A stretch of 64,000 bases of DNA from Aciditerrimonas ferrireducens (GCF_023130475.1 NZ_JAKHEX010000008.1:1-64000); one strand, 5' to 3'. Shown: positions 34,832 to 46,999, counted from the stretch's first letter. Notes: a model not told the origin generated them from the letters alone. Made by a program: numbers and translations.

Positions 34832-36469
34832 TCATCGGACGTCTCCGTCCTGCCCGAGCACAGGGACGTCGGTAGGCTCGACTGCTTCGATAGGGCTCCT
34901 TTCCTTGGTGTCCTGCACGGTCATGCCGCACACCAGCAGGCCGCGTCGCTCCAGGTGGGCGTAGCGGGAGCGGATGGCCGAGCGCACCCGCTTGCACTTC
35001 AGGATGGTTCGCTCCCGGCTGCCAGGGACCCGGCTGTCGTACCGGAAGTGGACGGCCACGACGATCGGGCGGCCCTCGCTGGCGTGGAGCTTCTCGAAGA
35101 TGCGGATCCCGACGTCCATGTCGTCCGCGCCCTCCTCGAGGGTCTGGAGGTGCGCGAAGTAGGCCAGGTTGCGCAACTGGAACTCCTCGAAGCCGTCGCC
35201 GACGCTGATGAAGCGCTCGTCGTGCCCGATGTCGGGGTACCGCCCGCCCCAGGTCCGGCAGACGTACTCGATCTGGGAGAGGTTGTTGATGAGCAGGGTG
35301 GCCACGAGGCGTCGCATCCCGTCGTGCGGGGGCCCCTCCGCCGCTCCCCAGCCCTGACGGGAGCAGGACTCCTCGATCGCCCGGTAGACCGCCATGCGGG
35401 CCTCGTCGGCGTCGACGTCGAGGGTCTGGCGGTAGAGCTCGAGGTTGTCGATCGCCCGGTGCAGGCTGAGCTCGCCCCTGCCGTCGGGCACGTGCACCTT
35501 GATGGCGTCCGTGTCGGTGTCCACGCCGATGAGCAGCAGGTCCACGCTGGCCCCGCAGCAGAAGCGGTTCTCCACGGCCTGCCGGAGCTCCCGCAGCCGG
35601 TCCAGGGCGGCGGCCGCGGCGCGCCGTTGGTTGGAGCCGTGCGCCGCGCACCCCTGGTGCGCCGGGTCGGAGCTGCTCCAGTGGTAGACGGCGATCTTCA
35701 GGAAGCGGGTGCCGGCATCGGGCGGGACCGGGTGGTGCTCCCGGTAGCGCTGCAGCTCGGCCTCCATCCAGCGCTGGACGCTCGCCTCCACGTCGAACAG
35801 GGCCCCGGCGTAGGCCCGCCGCCAGCGGATGGCGGCCTCCGGGAGGCGCAGGACGTAACGGACCAGGCCCTTCAGCCGACCGTCGGAGCAGGGCGAGATG
35901 TCCACCGCGTGGTACCCGCAGTCGAGGAGGAACGACGTCGCTTCCGGCTCCGTTGCGCCGCTCCCCGCCGCCTGGACCTGGTGGATCTCGTTCGCCAGCT
36001 GGGTCACCGTCTTGAGCACCACCTGGCCGTAGAGGGCCCGCATGTCGAGGCCGCCGAGCCACGCCCGCTCGAGCAGCTCGGTCGGCGGCTCGATGCCGAG
36101 CTCGGCCTGGGCGATGCGGCGCGCCGCCTCGACGAAGCCCTCGGCGCGCTGCTCCCGGGCGATGCGCTGGAGGACGGGCACGATGGCGGCGAAGCGTGCC
36201 CGCACCATGCGCTCGTGCTCGCCCAGCACCTGGTTCGCCTCGACGTCGGTGAGGGGATGCGGGCAGGACCGTTCCCCGACCGCGCTGCAGGCGAGGTTCT
36301 CCGCTCGACTCGCGCTCCCGCCGATCGCCGCGAGGCGCCGGGCCGCCGGCGTCGAGGGGTGGCGGCGTTCGGCTGGGACGGGACGTCGCAAGGCTCGCTG
36401 GCGAGTGTTCAGCGCTCCTCCTCTCCGAGGTCGGCAGGCACTGCGTCGGGTTCGGCTCGTGGCGGTCAC
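34832..36469 (-). CDS. csoSCA: CsoSCA, carboxysomal carbonic anhydrase
   Basis: A 545-residue epsilon/beta-type carbonic anhydrase that converts bicarbonate to CO2 inside the shell. After a basic disordered N-terminus of about 60 residues that should bind RuBisCO, the catalytic domain shows DISPCSDGRLKGL (zinc Cys near 193 with the Asp/Arg dyad), AAHGSNQ (zinc His near 277) and RFCCGASVDLLL (zinc Cys near 303). A C-terminal beta-CA-like duplicate lacking these ligands follows, as in Halothiobacillus. The start is GTG 36469, eight bases after the csoS2 stop. Confidence 0.93.
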   Translation of the reverse strand: MTATSRTRRSACRPRRGGALNTRQRALRRPVPAERRHPSTPAARRLAAIGGSASRAENLACSAVGERSCPHPLTDVEANQVLGEHERMVRARFAAIVPVLQRIAREQRAEGFVEAARRIAQAELGIEPPTELLERAWLGGLDMRALYGQVVLKTVTQLANEIHQVQAAGSGATEPEATSFLLDCGYHAVDISPCSDGRLKGLVRYVLRLPEAAIRWRRAYAGALFDVEASVQRWMEAELQRYREHHPVPPDAGTRFLKIAVYHWSSSDPAHQGCAAHGSNQRRAAAAALDRLRELRQAVENRFCCGASVDLLLIGVDTDTDAIKVHVPDGRGELSLHRAIDNLELYRQTLDVDADEARMAVYRAIEESCSRQGWGAAEGPPHDGMRRLVATLLINNLSQIEYVCRTWGGRYPDIGHDERFISVGDGFEEFQLRNLAYFAHLQTLEEGADDMDVGIRIFEKLHASEGRPIVVAVHFRYDSRVPGSRERTILKCKRVRSAIRSRYAHLERRGLLVCGMTVQDTKERSPIEAVEPTDVPVLGQDGDVR

Positions 36470-36477
36470 CGGGTCAC

Positions 36478-37977
36478 CTAGCCCCTCGCACCGCCCGAGT
36501 AGGTGATGACCGCGCCGCCCGGCGTGTTGCCACTGCTGCCCGTGATCCTGCTGAGCGGGATCTCGGGTCGCTCCCGCTCCCGGTTCGCGTGGGCACCGGG
36601 CATGGCACCGCGGGGCCCTGGACCCCGCAGCGTCGGGTTCCGCCGGGTGGAGAAGCCCTCGGTGCCGGTGACCGCCCGAGCAGGCCGCCAGGCGGCGGCG
36701 CCGGTGACCGGCACCCCGTCCTCGGCGCCCTCCCCGGTGATCGGGCTGCTTCGCCGGACCTCGCCCGGCACTGCGCCGGCGAGAACCTCCCGGGCGCGGA
36801 ACTCCGGCGTGCCCGACACCAGGCCCTCCGCACGCCCGACCGGTCCGGTGATGGCCGGCCCGCCGTACGCGGTGCCCGTGATCCGCACCGCCCGGCGCGT
36901 CCGCGCCAGGGCCGCCGGGGAGTGGACGCTGAACCCTCCCCGTCCGGGCGCCAGGGGGACGGGGGACTCGCCGTGGTCATCCATCGTCGGGCCGGCCAGA
37001 CGGCCGGGCAGCTCGGGGCGCCGGGCCGAGAGGACCGTGGCGTAGGGCGTGCCGCTCACCACCACGTCCTCCCCCCGGTGCACCCCGGTGAGACGCTCGC
37101 CCCCGTCGGCTCTGGTGCCGCTCGGCACGATGCCCTGCCCCGGCTCCCGGACCCACTGGCGTTGCGCCGTCTCCTCCAGGTCCGCCGGGTCGCACGCCTC
37201 GTACTGGTCGGGCCCCACGTACTGGTCGCCGGAGACCGGCTGGCACTCGCCCCGCTCCGCGCCGGTCACCTTCGGGTTCGGTTCGAGCACCGTCCCGGTC
37301 ACCGGTCGGCCCCGGACCGTGCTCATGACGCTCACCTTGTGGGGCGTGCCGCCCCCGCAGAGGTGCTCGGGCAGGTCACTGGTCACGTACTGGGTCCCGG
37401 TGATCCGGGCGCACGCCCCGGGCTCGTCCCCGGTGACCTTGGGGCTGCGGCCGACCTCGGTGCCGGTCACTTCCTGCCCGGCCGCCGTGGTTGCCGCCCC
37501 GACCTTCGGGGCAGCCGCAGGGGGCACCTCGCCGCAGAGCTCCTCGTACTGCTCGGCCCCTGCGTACTCGGTCCCGGTCACCACCTGGCACACGCCCGCC
37601 TCGCTCCCGGTGACCACGGCCGTGGGATCGACGGCGGTTCCCGTCACCGGAGCCCCGGCCAGGGTCGTCCCGATCGCCACCTTGGGCGGGGCCGGCCGGG
37701 GGGTGCGGCTCCGGCCGCGGGGCCGGCAGGCGGGCGCCTCCCCTCGACCGCGCTCGCAGCGCTCCCGGCGGCGCTCCATGGCCCGCAGACGTCCCTCGGG
37801 CACGGTGCTGGTCCCGTTGGTGCCCTGGGCCTCGCCACGGTCGTCGCCGTGGATGCAGCCGCACCCCTCGCCCGGCGGATCCGGCACGGCGACCACCGCG
37901 GCCGAGCCGTTGCGGGCCAGCGCCCGGCGGCGCTCGAGGGCCAGCTCCCGCCCTGCGAGTGCTCGCCGCGTGGCCAT
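36478..37977 (-). CDS. csoS2: CsoS2, carboxysome scaffold protein, compact form
   Basis: A 499-residue disordered scaffold that links RuBisCO to the shell. The N-terminal part has two RuBisCO-binding-like basic helices (ALAGRELALERRRALARNG at 6-24, RAMERRRERCERGRG at about 65-79). The middle part has three M repeats (98-149, 158-209, 213-264), each with V/ITG motifs and a paired Cys. The C-terminal part ends in SRITGSSGNTPGGAVITY then SGGARG, the conserved shell-encapsulation peptide. Halothiobacillus CsoS2 has about 870 residues with four N repeats and six M repeats, so this one is much shorter. ATG at 37977 overlaps the cbbS stop by one base. Confidence 0.93.
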   Translation of the reverse strand: MATRRALAGRELALERRRALARNGSAAVVAVPDPPGEGCGCIHGDDRGEAQGTNGTSTVPEGRLRAMERRRERCERGRGEAPACRPRGRSRTPRPAPPKVAIGTTLAGAPVTGTAVDPTAVVTGSEAGVCQVVTGTEYAGAEQYEELCGEVPPAAAPKVGAATTAAGQEVTGTEVGRSPKVTGDEPGACARITGTQYVTSDLPEHLCGGGTPHKVSVMSTVRGRPVTGTVLEPNPKVTGAERGECQPVSGDQYVGPDQYEACDPADLEETAQRQWVREPGQGIVPSGTRADGGERLTGVHRGEDVVVSGTPYATVLSARRPELPGRLAGPTMDDHGESPVPLAPGRGGFSVHSPAALARTRRAVRITGTAYGGPAITGPVGRAEGLVSGTPEFRAREVLAGAVPGEVRRSSPITGEGAEDGVPVTGAAAWRPARAVTGTEGFSTRRNPTLRGPGPRGAMPGAHANRERERPEIPLSRITGSSGNTPGGAVITYSGGARG

Positions 37978-38318
37978 CACGCCTCTCTCCCCCGGTAGAC
38001 GACGAAGGCGCTGCCTTGGCTCTGGGTGTAGTTGTCGTAGCCGATCAGCCGGACGAGGTGGGTCGGGTGCGCCCGACGACAGGCCTCCAGTTCGTCGAGG
38101 ACCACGTGCACGTCGGTCTCCCCGAACAGCGGGAGCTTCCACATGTACCAGAAGTGGCTGAAGGCCCGCTTGGTCGGTTCGACGTGCTCGACGGCGAGGT
38201 TCCAGCCCTGGGCGATCATGTACTCGACCTGGCGCCGGACCTGCTCGGCGTCCATGGCCGGGAGGTACGAGAAGGTCTCGTAGCGACGCCCGCCTTGGTA
38301 ATCCTGGATGTCACTCAT
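37977..38318 (-). CDS. cbbS: RuBisCO small subunit, form IA
   Basis: A 113-residue small subunit. It shows [49 protein letters not shown] and [20 protein letters not shown]. The form IA/carboxysomal layout, without the long beta-A/beta-B insertion of plant subunits, is clear. It follows cbbL by 102 bases and overlaps csoS2. Confidence 0.96.
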   Translation of the reverse strand: MSDIQDYQGGRRYETFSYLPAMDAEQVRRQVEYMIAQGWNLAVEHVEPTKRAFSHFWYMWKLPLFGETDVHVVLDELEACRRAHPTHLVRLIGYDNYTQSQGSAFVVYRGREA

Positions 38319-38420
38319 GCCTGTCTCCTGCCCTTCGGCCCGCCAGCGACCCAGCGGGCCGCTCGGCGGGGCCCCGACGAGGGCCCGGGCCGGGAACCGC
38401 GACCCGACCAGCGAGCGGGG

Positions 38421-39842
38421 TCATCGGTTCACGACGTCGAGCCTGTCGACGGTGTCGAACTCGAACTTGATCTCCTTCCAGGTCTCCATGGCGGCGCGCA
38501 GCTCGGGCGAGTGGGCCGCGGCCCTGGTGAGGATCTCTTTGCCTTCCCGCTCCACGTCCCGACCCTCGTTGCGGGCCTGCACGCAGGCCTCGAGGGCGGT
38601 GCGGTTGGCAGCCGCCCCCGCCGCGTTGCCCCAGGGGTGCCCGAGGGTGCCGCCACCGAACTGGAACACGGCGTCGTCCCCGAAGATGCTGAGGAGCGCC
38701 GGCATGTGCCAGACGTGGATCCCCCCCGAGGCCACCGGGAAGACCCCGGGCATGTACCCCCAGTCCTGGTCGAACATGATGCCCCGGCCCCGGTTCTCCG
38801 GGATGAAGGACTCGCGCATGATGTCGATCCAGCCCAGGGTCGCCTCGCGGTCGCCCTCCAGCTTGCCCACCACCGTCCCGCTGTGGAGGTGGTCGCCGCC
38901 CGAGAGCCGCAGGGCCTTGGCGAGGACCCGGAAGTGGATGCCGTGCATGGGGTTGCGGTCGATGACCGCGTGCATGGCCCGGTGGATGTGGAGCAGCAGG
39001 CCGTTGCGCCGGCACCAGCGGGCCAGGCCGGTGTTGGCGCAGAACCCCCCGGTCAAGAAGTCGTGCATGATGATCGGCGCACCGAGCTCCTTGGCGAACT
39101 CCGCCCGCTCGTACATCTCCTCAGGAGACGGAGCCGTCACGTTCAGGTAGTGCCCCTTGCGCTCGCCGGTCTCCTCCTCGGCCAGCTTCACCGCTTCCAT
39201 GACGAACAGGAACCGGTCCCGCCAGCGCATGAACGGCTGGCTGTTCACGTTCTCGTCGTCCTTCGTGAAGTCCAGCCCGCCCCGGAGGCACTCGTAGACC
39301 GCTCGTCCGTAGTTCTTCGCCGACAGGCCGAGCTTGGGCTTGATGGTGCAGCCGAGCAGGGGACGGCCGTACTTGTTCATCTTGTCCCGCTCCACCTGGA
39401 TGCCGTGGGGCGGCCCGTTGCAGGTGGTCACGAAGGCGAGGGGGAACCGCACGTCCTCGAGTCGAAGCGACCGCACCGCCTTGAAGCCGAAGACGTTGCC
39501 CACCAGCGAGGTGAACACGTTGACCACCGAGCTCTCCTCGAAGAGGTCGAGCGGATAGGCGACGAAGGCGTAGAACGCCTGGTCGTTGCCGGGCACGTCC
39601 TCGATCCGATAGGCGCGGCCCTTGTAGTAGTCGAGGTCGGTGAGCAGGTCGGTCCACACCGTGGTCCAGGTCCCGGTGGAGGATTCGGCGGCGACTGCGG
39701 CCGCCGCTTCCTCGCGGTCCACGCCGGGCTGCGGCACCACCTTGAAGCACGCCAGGATGTCGGAGTCGAGCGGGACGTAGTCGGGCGCCCAATAGGTCTT
39801 TCGGTACTCCTTGACCCCCGCTTCGTACTTCTTCACAGCCAT
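38421..39842 (-). CDS. cbbL: RuBisCO large subunit, form IA
   Basis: A 473-residue RuBisCO large subunit that carboxylates ribulose-1,5-bisphosphate. It has the active-site stretch [18 protein letters not shown], the carbamylated Lys194 in [13 protein letters not shown], the His of [19 protein letters not shown] and the loop 6 Lys in [10 protein letters not shown]. The N-terminus [17 protein letters not shown] is that of carboxysomal form IA enzymes. ATG at 39842 follows AGGAGAGG. It is the first structural gene after the regulatory gap and upstream pgk. Confidence 0.97.
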   Translation of the reverse strand: MAVKKYEAGVKEYRKTYWAPDYVPLDSDILACFKVVPQPGVDREEAAAAVAAESSTGTWTTVWTDLLTDLDYYKGRAYRIEDVPGNDQAFYAFVAYPLDLFEESSVVNVFTSLVGNVFGFKAVRSLRLEDVRFPLAFVTTCNGPPHGIQVERDKMNKYGRPLLGCTIKPKLGLSAKNYGRAVYECLRGGLDFTKDDENVNSQPFMRWRDRFLFVMEAVKLAEEETGERKGHYLNVTAPSPEEMYERAEFAKELGAPIIMHDFLTGGFCANTGLARWCRRNGLLLHIHRAMHAVIDRNPMHGIHFRVLAKALRLSGGDHLHSGTVVGKLEGDREATLGWIDIMRESFIPENRGRGIMFDQDWGYMPGVFPVASGGIHVWHMPALLSIFGDDAVFQFGGGTLGHPWGNAAGAAANRTALEACVQARNEGRDVEREGKEILTRAAAHSPELRAAMETWKEIKFEFDTVDRLDVVNR

Positions 39843-39982
39843 TCGACCTCTCCTGACATGGTCGGCCCGGTCGGACCCGGGTGGCAATCGCTGCGGTCAG
39901 TGTACGAACGGGAAAAACAGAAGTGAATCGAAACTTTTCGAACGAGACGTTAAAGCTTCGTTGAAGGTCCGGGTTCGCCGGG
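39843..39982 (-). promoter_or_regulatory. cbbL upstream region with perfect inverted repeat
   Basis: The 140 bases between pgk and cbbL are markedly AT-richer than the flanks. TCGAAA and TTTCGA form a perfect inverted repeat with a two-base spacer at 39928-39941, and T-N11-A patterns typical of LysR-type (CbbR) boxes overlap it. An AACG.AAGCTT.AACG-like second element lies at 39945-39965. I infer the main CbbR-controlled promoter of the carboxysome operon, with an untranslated leader of about 60-80 bases. A read-through from hppA-pgk is also possible. Confidence 0.55.
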
Positions 39983-41114
39983 TCAGCGACGAAGGGGGGC
40001 CCAGCGCCGCAGCGCGGCGAGGCCGGGCAGGTCGCCCTTCTCGAGGAGCTCGAGGGTCGCCCCGCCGCCGCTGGAGAGGTGGTCGACCCGCTCGGCGAGC
40101 CCGAAGGCGGCCATGGCGGCCGCGCTGTCCCCCCCGCCGACCACGGTGAAGGCCGGGCTGGCGGCCATCGCCTCCGCCACCAGCCGCGTCCCGGCCGCGA
40201 ACCGGGGGTCCTCGTACGCGCCGAGCGGCCCGTTCCACAGGACGGTCCCGGCCGACTCGATCAGTGTCGCGAACCGTTCGCCGGTGCGCTCCCCGATGTC
40301 CATGCCCCGCCAGCCCGAGGGGAGGTCGGGACCGCTCGTGGCGAGCTCCTCGGGGCGGTCGCTGCGCTGGGCGACCAGGTCGACGGGCAGCTCGATCCGC
40401 CGGCCCGACTCGAGCAGGGCCCGGCACTCCTCCAGGGCGTCCTCCTCGACCGGGGAGTCCCCGACCTCGCGCCCGGCTGCCCGCAGGAACGTGAAGCAGA
40501 GCGCCCCCCCCGACGGCGAGGGTGTCGACCTGGTCGAGCAGCGCTCGAAGCAGCGGCAGCTTCTCCTTGGCCTTGGCCCCCCCGACCACGACCACCAGGG
40601 GCGGCTCGGCCCGTTCGACCAGCCGGGAGAGCACGGCCACCTCACGGGCGAGGAGCCGGCCGGCCGCGCTCGGGAGGGTGGCGGGGGGACCGACGATCGA
40701 GGCGTGAGCCCGGTGCGCGGCGCCGAACGCGTCGTTCACGTAGAGGTCGTGCCCGGCCACCAGGCGGGCGACGAAGGCCGGGTCGTTGGCCTCCTCCCCG
40801 GGGTCGAACCGGAGGTTCTCGAGCACCTCCACCGGGCCGTCGCCGAGCAGCTCACGGAGCCGGTCCCGCACCGGTGCCACCGAGAGCCGCGGGTCGGGGC
40901 GGCCGGCCGGGCGGCCGAGGTGGGTGCAGAGGGTGACCCGGGCTCCCCGCTCGATCAGCCACTGCACCGTCGGGAGGCTGGCCCGGAGACGGAAGTCGTC
41001 GGCGACCGTCAGCCGGCCCGCGGCGTCCTCGACCAGGGGCACGTTGAGATCCGCGCGGACCAGGACGGAGCGCCCTGCGACCTCGGGCAGGTCCTCGAGG
41101 GCGGGCAGGCGCAC
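39983..41114 (-). CDS. pgk: Phosphoglycerate kinase, apparent frameshift at a C8 run
   Basis: Pgk converts 3-phosphoglycerate to 1,3-bisphosphoglycerate, the step after RuBisCO. The GTG at 41114 directly follows the hppA stop. The first frame gives RSVLVRADLNVPL, LCTHLGRP and GGAKAKEKLPLLRALLDQVDTLAVGG. The frame then breaks at eight Cs (40504-40511), and removing one base continues it as ALCFTFLRAAG, then SAGTVLWNGPLGAYE and FTVVGGGDSAAAM to a stop at 39983. The corrected length is 376 residues, normal for the family. Because Pgk should be essential in an autotroph, an extra base from homopolymer miscalling is the simplest reading, but a real frameshift cannot be excluded here. Confidence 0.85.
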
Positions 41115-43475
<2,361 letters not shown>

Positions 43476-43655
43476 GGTCCACTGCTCCTTCCCAGCCCCT
43501 CCCCCAAGGACCCGCCGGTCGGGGACGGCGAGCTGGGCCCCCACCCAGCCGCCCCGACGGGCCGCCCGCACGATACCGACCAGGCCCCCCGTCGGCAACC
43601 ATTCCCCCGAGCCCGGCCCCAGCCGGCCCGCCCCCTGGCGCAGGCCGGGTCCGGC

Positions 43656-46166
43656 TCAGTCCCCGCCGTCGTCCTCGCCCTCGGGCTCGGCCACCAGCTC
43701 GTAGACCGGGTTCACGATGGCCAGCCGGCGGTCCCGCTGCCCGACCATGCCCTCGGCCACGAGCCGGGTCCCCGGCCGGATCCCCGGCACCCGCCGGCGG
43801 CCTTGGAAGACGAGGAGGATCCCCCCGGTGTCGTCGGTCAGCACGCACTCCACCGAGGCCACCCCGGCCCGGGGCTGGACCCGGACGGAGGAGACCCGGC
43901 CGGCCACCTTCGCCCGGCGCCGCCAGGTCACCGACCCGATGGGCACGGTCCCGACGGCCAGGGGCGAGCCGGCCACCGAGCGGTCGGGCCGGCCCTGGGC
44001 CGCCTTGTCCTGGTCCTTCTCCGAGACCTTGCGGCCGGCGGCCTCCTCGGCGGCGACCCGCCCCTCGAGGGCCTCCTGCTCGGCCCGCCGGCGGGCCTCG
44101 GCGGCCTGGGCCCGGGCCTTCGGGGGCTTCGGCACGTGGAAGGGCACCAGGGTGGCGTTCACGTGGGCCAGCCGGCCGAGGGCCGAGACGATGCGGTCGG
44201 CGGTGCGGTCGTGGAGGATCCGGGCCCAGCGGCTCGTGTAGGCCCGGCGGGGCAGGAGGACGGTGAGCTCGGTGTCCCCGTCGGCCACCGCCTGGGCGGC
44301 CAGCTCGAGCGCGGCCCGCCCGAGGCGCCGGTCGGGACACTCCACGAGATCCAGGGGGAAGCGGCTGAGCCCGAGCTGGGTCCAGCGGTCCTCGAGGTAG
44401 GCGGCCCGGCGGGAGTCGACCACGAGGTGGACGGCCCGCAGCTCGTCGGGCATGAGCGTCCGGGCGTACTGCATGGCCCGGGCGGTGGCCAGGTCGAGAC
44501 GCTCCACCATGACGATGACCGCGTGGCGCCGCAGGATCGGGGCCTCGCAGGCCTGGGCTGCGCCGGCCTCGAGGAGGGCCGCCTCGTAGCGGTACTGGCG
44601 GTTCAGGCGGATGAGGAGCAGGTAGAGCAGGGGGCCGGCGACGGCCACGAGCCAGGCCCCCTGGGTGAACTTCACGGTGAGGAAGATGAGGACGACGGCG
44701 AGGGAGAGGGCCCCGGCGAAGCCGTTGATGACCTGTCGCCACTGCCAGCCCGGTTCCCTCAGGGTCCGGTGGTGCTTCACCATGCCGAACCCGGCCATGG
44801 TGAAGCCGGTGAAGACCCCGATGGCGTAGAGGGCCACCAGGCTGTTGAGGTTGGCGTCGGTGCCCACCACGAGGGCCAGGGCCACGATGGTGAGGACGAT
44901 GATGCCGTTGGAGAAGGCCAGCCGGTGGCCCCGACGGGTCAGCTGGCGGGGCAGGAAGGCGTCCTGGGCGACGAAGCTCGTCAGGTAGGGGAAGCCGTTG
45001 AAGCTCGTGTTGCCCCCGGTGAAGAGGATGAGCATGGTGAAGACCACCACCAGGTCGGCCACCACCTTGCCGGCAGTGGTCGACCCCCAGACCCAGCCGG
45101 CGACCTGGGCCACCACCGTCGGGGTCTCGTCCACGTAGGGGGTGGCGTGACTGAAGTGGGCGAGGACCGTCACCCCGAGGACCAAGAAGCCCAGCACGCA
45201 GCTCATGGCCACGAGGGTCCGTCGGGCGTTGCGGGCCTGGGGCTGGCGGAAGCTGGCCACCCCGTTCGAGATGGCCTCGAGGCCGGTGAGCGACGACCCG
45301 CCGTTGGCGAAGGCCTTCAGCAAGGTGAGGATGGCGGCGAACTCGATGAGGCCGCTGTGGTGCCCGAAGGCGACCATGCCGTGATGGAAGTGGAGGGGGG
45401 CGGCGGCCGTGCCGGTGGCCACCCGGGCGTAGCCCACCACGACGGTGATGCCCAGGCTGACGACGAAGAGGTAGGTGGGCAGGGCGAAGATCTTCGCCCC
45501 CTCCCGGATCCCCCGCAGGTTGCCGTAGCACATGAAGAGGATCACCCCGACGGTGATGGGCAGGGTGTAGGGGGTGAGCGAGGGGACGATGGAGGTCAGG
45601 GCCTCGGTGCCCGCGGTGCACTGGACCGCCACCGTCACCGTGTAGTCGATGAGCAGGGCCACCGCCGCGATCTGGGCCACCCTCAGGCCGAAGTTGTCCC
45701 GGGCCACCACGTAGGAGCCCCCGGCCTTCGTGTAGGCGGCGATGACCTCCCGGTACGAGAGGGTCACGAAGAACAGCACGGCCAGGATGGCCAGGGTGAC
45801 CGGAACCACGAGCATGAAGGCGGCCGCCCCGAAGAACGGCACGAGCTGAGTCAGCATCTCCTCGGTGCCGTACGCCGAGGAGGAGATGCAGTCCGGGGAG
45901 AGCACCCCGAGGGCGGCGATCTTCCCGAGGCGCTCCGAGGCCAGCTTGTCGGTGGTGAGGGGAGGCCCGAGCAGCTTGTTCTTGATGCGGTACGACAGGG
46001 GCTCGGGCAGGTCGAAGGACTCAGGCGTCGGGATGACCGGCGGCGGGGTGGCGAAGGCCGGCCGGTCCTCGCCGGCAGCCGCCCCGTTGCGGGGGGCTGG
46101 GGCGGCCAGCGCCGCGCCGGCTGCTGCGGGCCGGTCGGCGGGGGCGGGGTCAGCGGGCGAGGGCAC
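43656..46166 (-). CDS. APC-superfamily permease with C-terminal OB-fold domain
   Basis: An 836-residue protein. After a Pro/Ala-rich leader it has an APC/KUP-like membrane domain of about 12 helices (LGVLSPDCISSSAYGTEEML, YTKAGGSYVVARDNFG, NTSFNGFPYLTSF) and a cytoplasmic region with ERLDLATARAMQYAR. The last 95 residues, IGSVTWRRRAKVAGRVSSV to VNPVYELV, read as an OB-fold of the type found as a separate protein next to trkA genes in mycobacteria. Here both are one open frame. The gene is divergent from two trkA genes, suggesting a K+ or amino-acid permease gated by TrkA/NAD. Start GTG 46166. Confidence 0.8.
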   Translation of the reverse strand: MPSPADPAPADRPAAAGAALAAPAPRNGAAAGEDRPAFATPPPVIPTPESFDLPEPLSYRIKNKLLGPPLTTDKLASERLGKIAALGVLSPDCISSSAYGTEEMLTQLVPFFGAAAFMLVVPVTLAILAVLFFVTLSYREVIAAYTKAGGSYVVARDNFGLRVAQIAAVALLIDYTVTVAVQCTAGTEALTSIVPSLTPYTLPITVGVILFMCYGNLRGIREGAKIFALPTYLFVVSLGITVVVGYARVATGTAAAPLHFHHGMVAFGHHSGLIEFAAILTLLKAFANGGSSLTGLEAISNGVASFRQPQARNARRTLVAMSCVLGFLVLGVTVLAHFSHATPYVDETPTVVAQVAGWVWGSTTAGKVVADLVVVFTMLILFTGGNTSFNGFPYLTSFVAQDAFLPRQLTRRGHRLAFSNGIIVLTIVALALVVGTDANLNSLVALYAIGVFTGFTMAGFGMVKHHRTLREPGWQWRQVINGFAGALSLAVVLIFLTVKFTQGAWLVAVAGPLLYLLLIRLNRQYRYEAALLEAGAAQACEAPILRRHAVIVMVERLDLATARAMQYARTLMPDELRAVHLVVDSRRAAYLEDRWTQLGLSRFPLDLVECPDRRLGRAALELAAQAVADGDTELTVLLPRRAYTSRWARILHDRTADRIVSALGRLAHVNATLVPFHVPKPPKARAQAAEARRRAEQEALEGRVAAEEAAGRKVSEKDQDKAAQGRPDRSVAGSPLAVGTVPIGSVTWRRRAKVAGRVSSVRVQPRAGVASVECVLTDDTGGILLVFQGRRRVPGIRPGTRLVAEGMVGQRDRRLAIVNPVYELVAEPEGEDDGGD

Positions 46167-46312
46167 CGGTCGGGGACCTCCGGCTCGTGCGCAGGGTCAC
46201 AGGCCCCTATTCAACTCGCCTGGGCCGCTCCCCGGCGAACCCTCCCCCGAGGGATCGGCCGGTGGTCGGACCACCGGGCCTCAGCTTGTCCACGGCGCCC
46301 CGAGCGGCTTCG

Positions 46313-46999
46313 ATGGTGGGGGTGCACGTGATCGTGGTGGGTTGCGGCCGGGTCGGCTCCGGGCTGGCCGTGAGCTTGGTGGCGCAGGGCCACAGCGTGG
46401 CCATCGTGGACAAGCAGGCCGCGGCGTTCCGGCGCCTGCCCGAGGACTGGCCGGGGACGACCGTGGTCGGTTCGGGCTTCGACCGCAGCGACCTGGAGGC
46501 CGCCGGGGCGAATAGGGCCGGGGCGCTGGCTGCGGTGACGAGCGGGGACAACTCGAACATCCTGACCGCTCGGATCGCCCGGGAGACCTACGGCATCCCG
46601 AACGTCGTGGCCCGGATCTACGACCCCCGCCGGGCCGAGATCTACCAGCGCCTGGGCATCCCGACGGTGGCCACGGTGCCCTGGACCATCGACCAGGTCA
46701 CCCGGCGCCTGCTGCCCGAGGCGGCCATCGGGGAGTGGACCGACCCGAGCGGCCAGCTGCTGCTGCTCGAGCGCAGCCTGCCCGAGGTCTGGGCCGGGCG
46801 GCGCCTGGCCGCCCTGACCGAGCCCGGGGCCATCAGCCTGGCGGCGGTCAGCCGGGCCGGGGTGCCCCGCCTCGACGTGGACGAGCTGATCGGCCAGGAG
46901 GGTGACGTGCTGCACGTGCTGGCCCGCAAGGACGCGGTGGAGCTCCTCGAGCAGCGCCTGGCCGCCGGCCCGGCCCAGGCGACCGGGAGCGCCCGGTGA
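46313..46999 (+). CDS. trkA: TrkA-type potassium uptake regulator (first of two)
   Basis: A 228-residue protein with an N-terminal RCK/TrkA-N Rossmann domain (VIVVGCGRVGSGLAVSLVAQ, the acidic D after the second strand IVDKQ) and a C-terminal TrkA-C domain. It binds NAD(H) and gates a membrane transporter. ATG 46313 and in-frame GTGs at 46316 and 46322 are all possible starts; the latter would give MHVIVVG. The stop overlaps the second trkA gene (GTGA). The pair is divergent from the APC permease, as in the mycobacterial ceoBC region. Confidence 0.85.
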   Translation: MVGVHVIVVGCGRVGSGLAVSLVAQGHSVAIVDKQAAAFRRLPEDWPGTTVVGSGFDRSDLEAAGANRAGALAAVTSGDNSNILTARIARETYGIPNVVARIYDPRRAEIYQRLGIPTVATVPWTIDQVTRRLLPEAAIGEWTDPSGQLLLLERSLPEVWAGRRLAALTEPGAISLAAVSRAGVPRLDVDELIGQEGDVLHVLARKDAVELLEQRLAAGPAQATGSAR

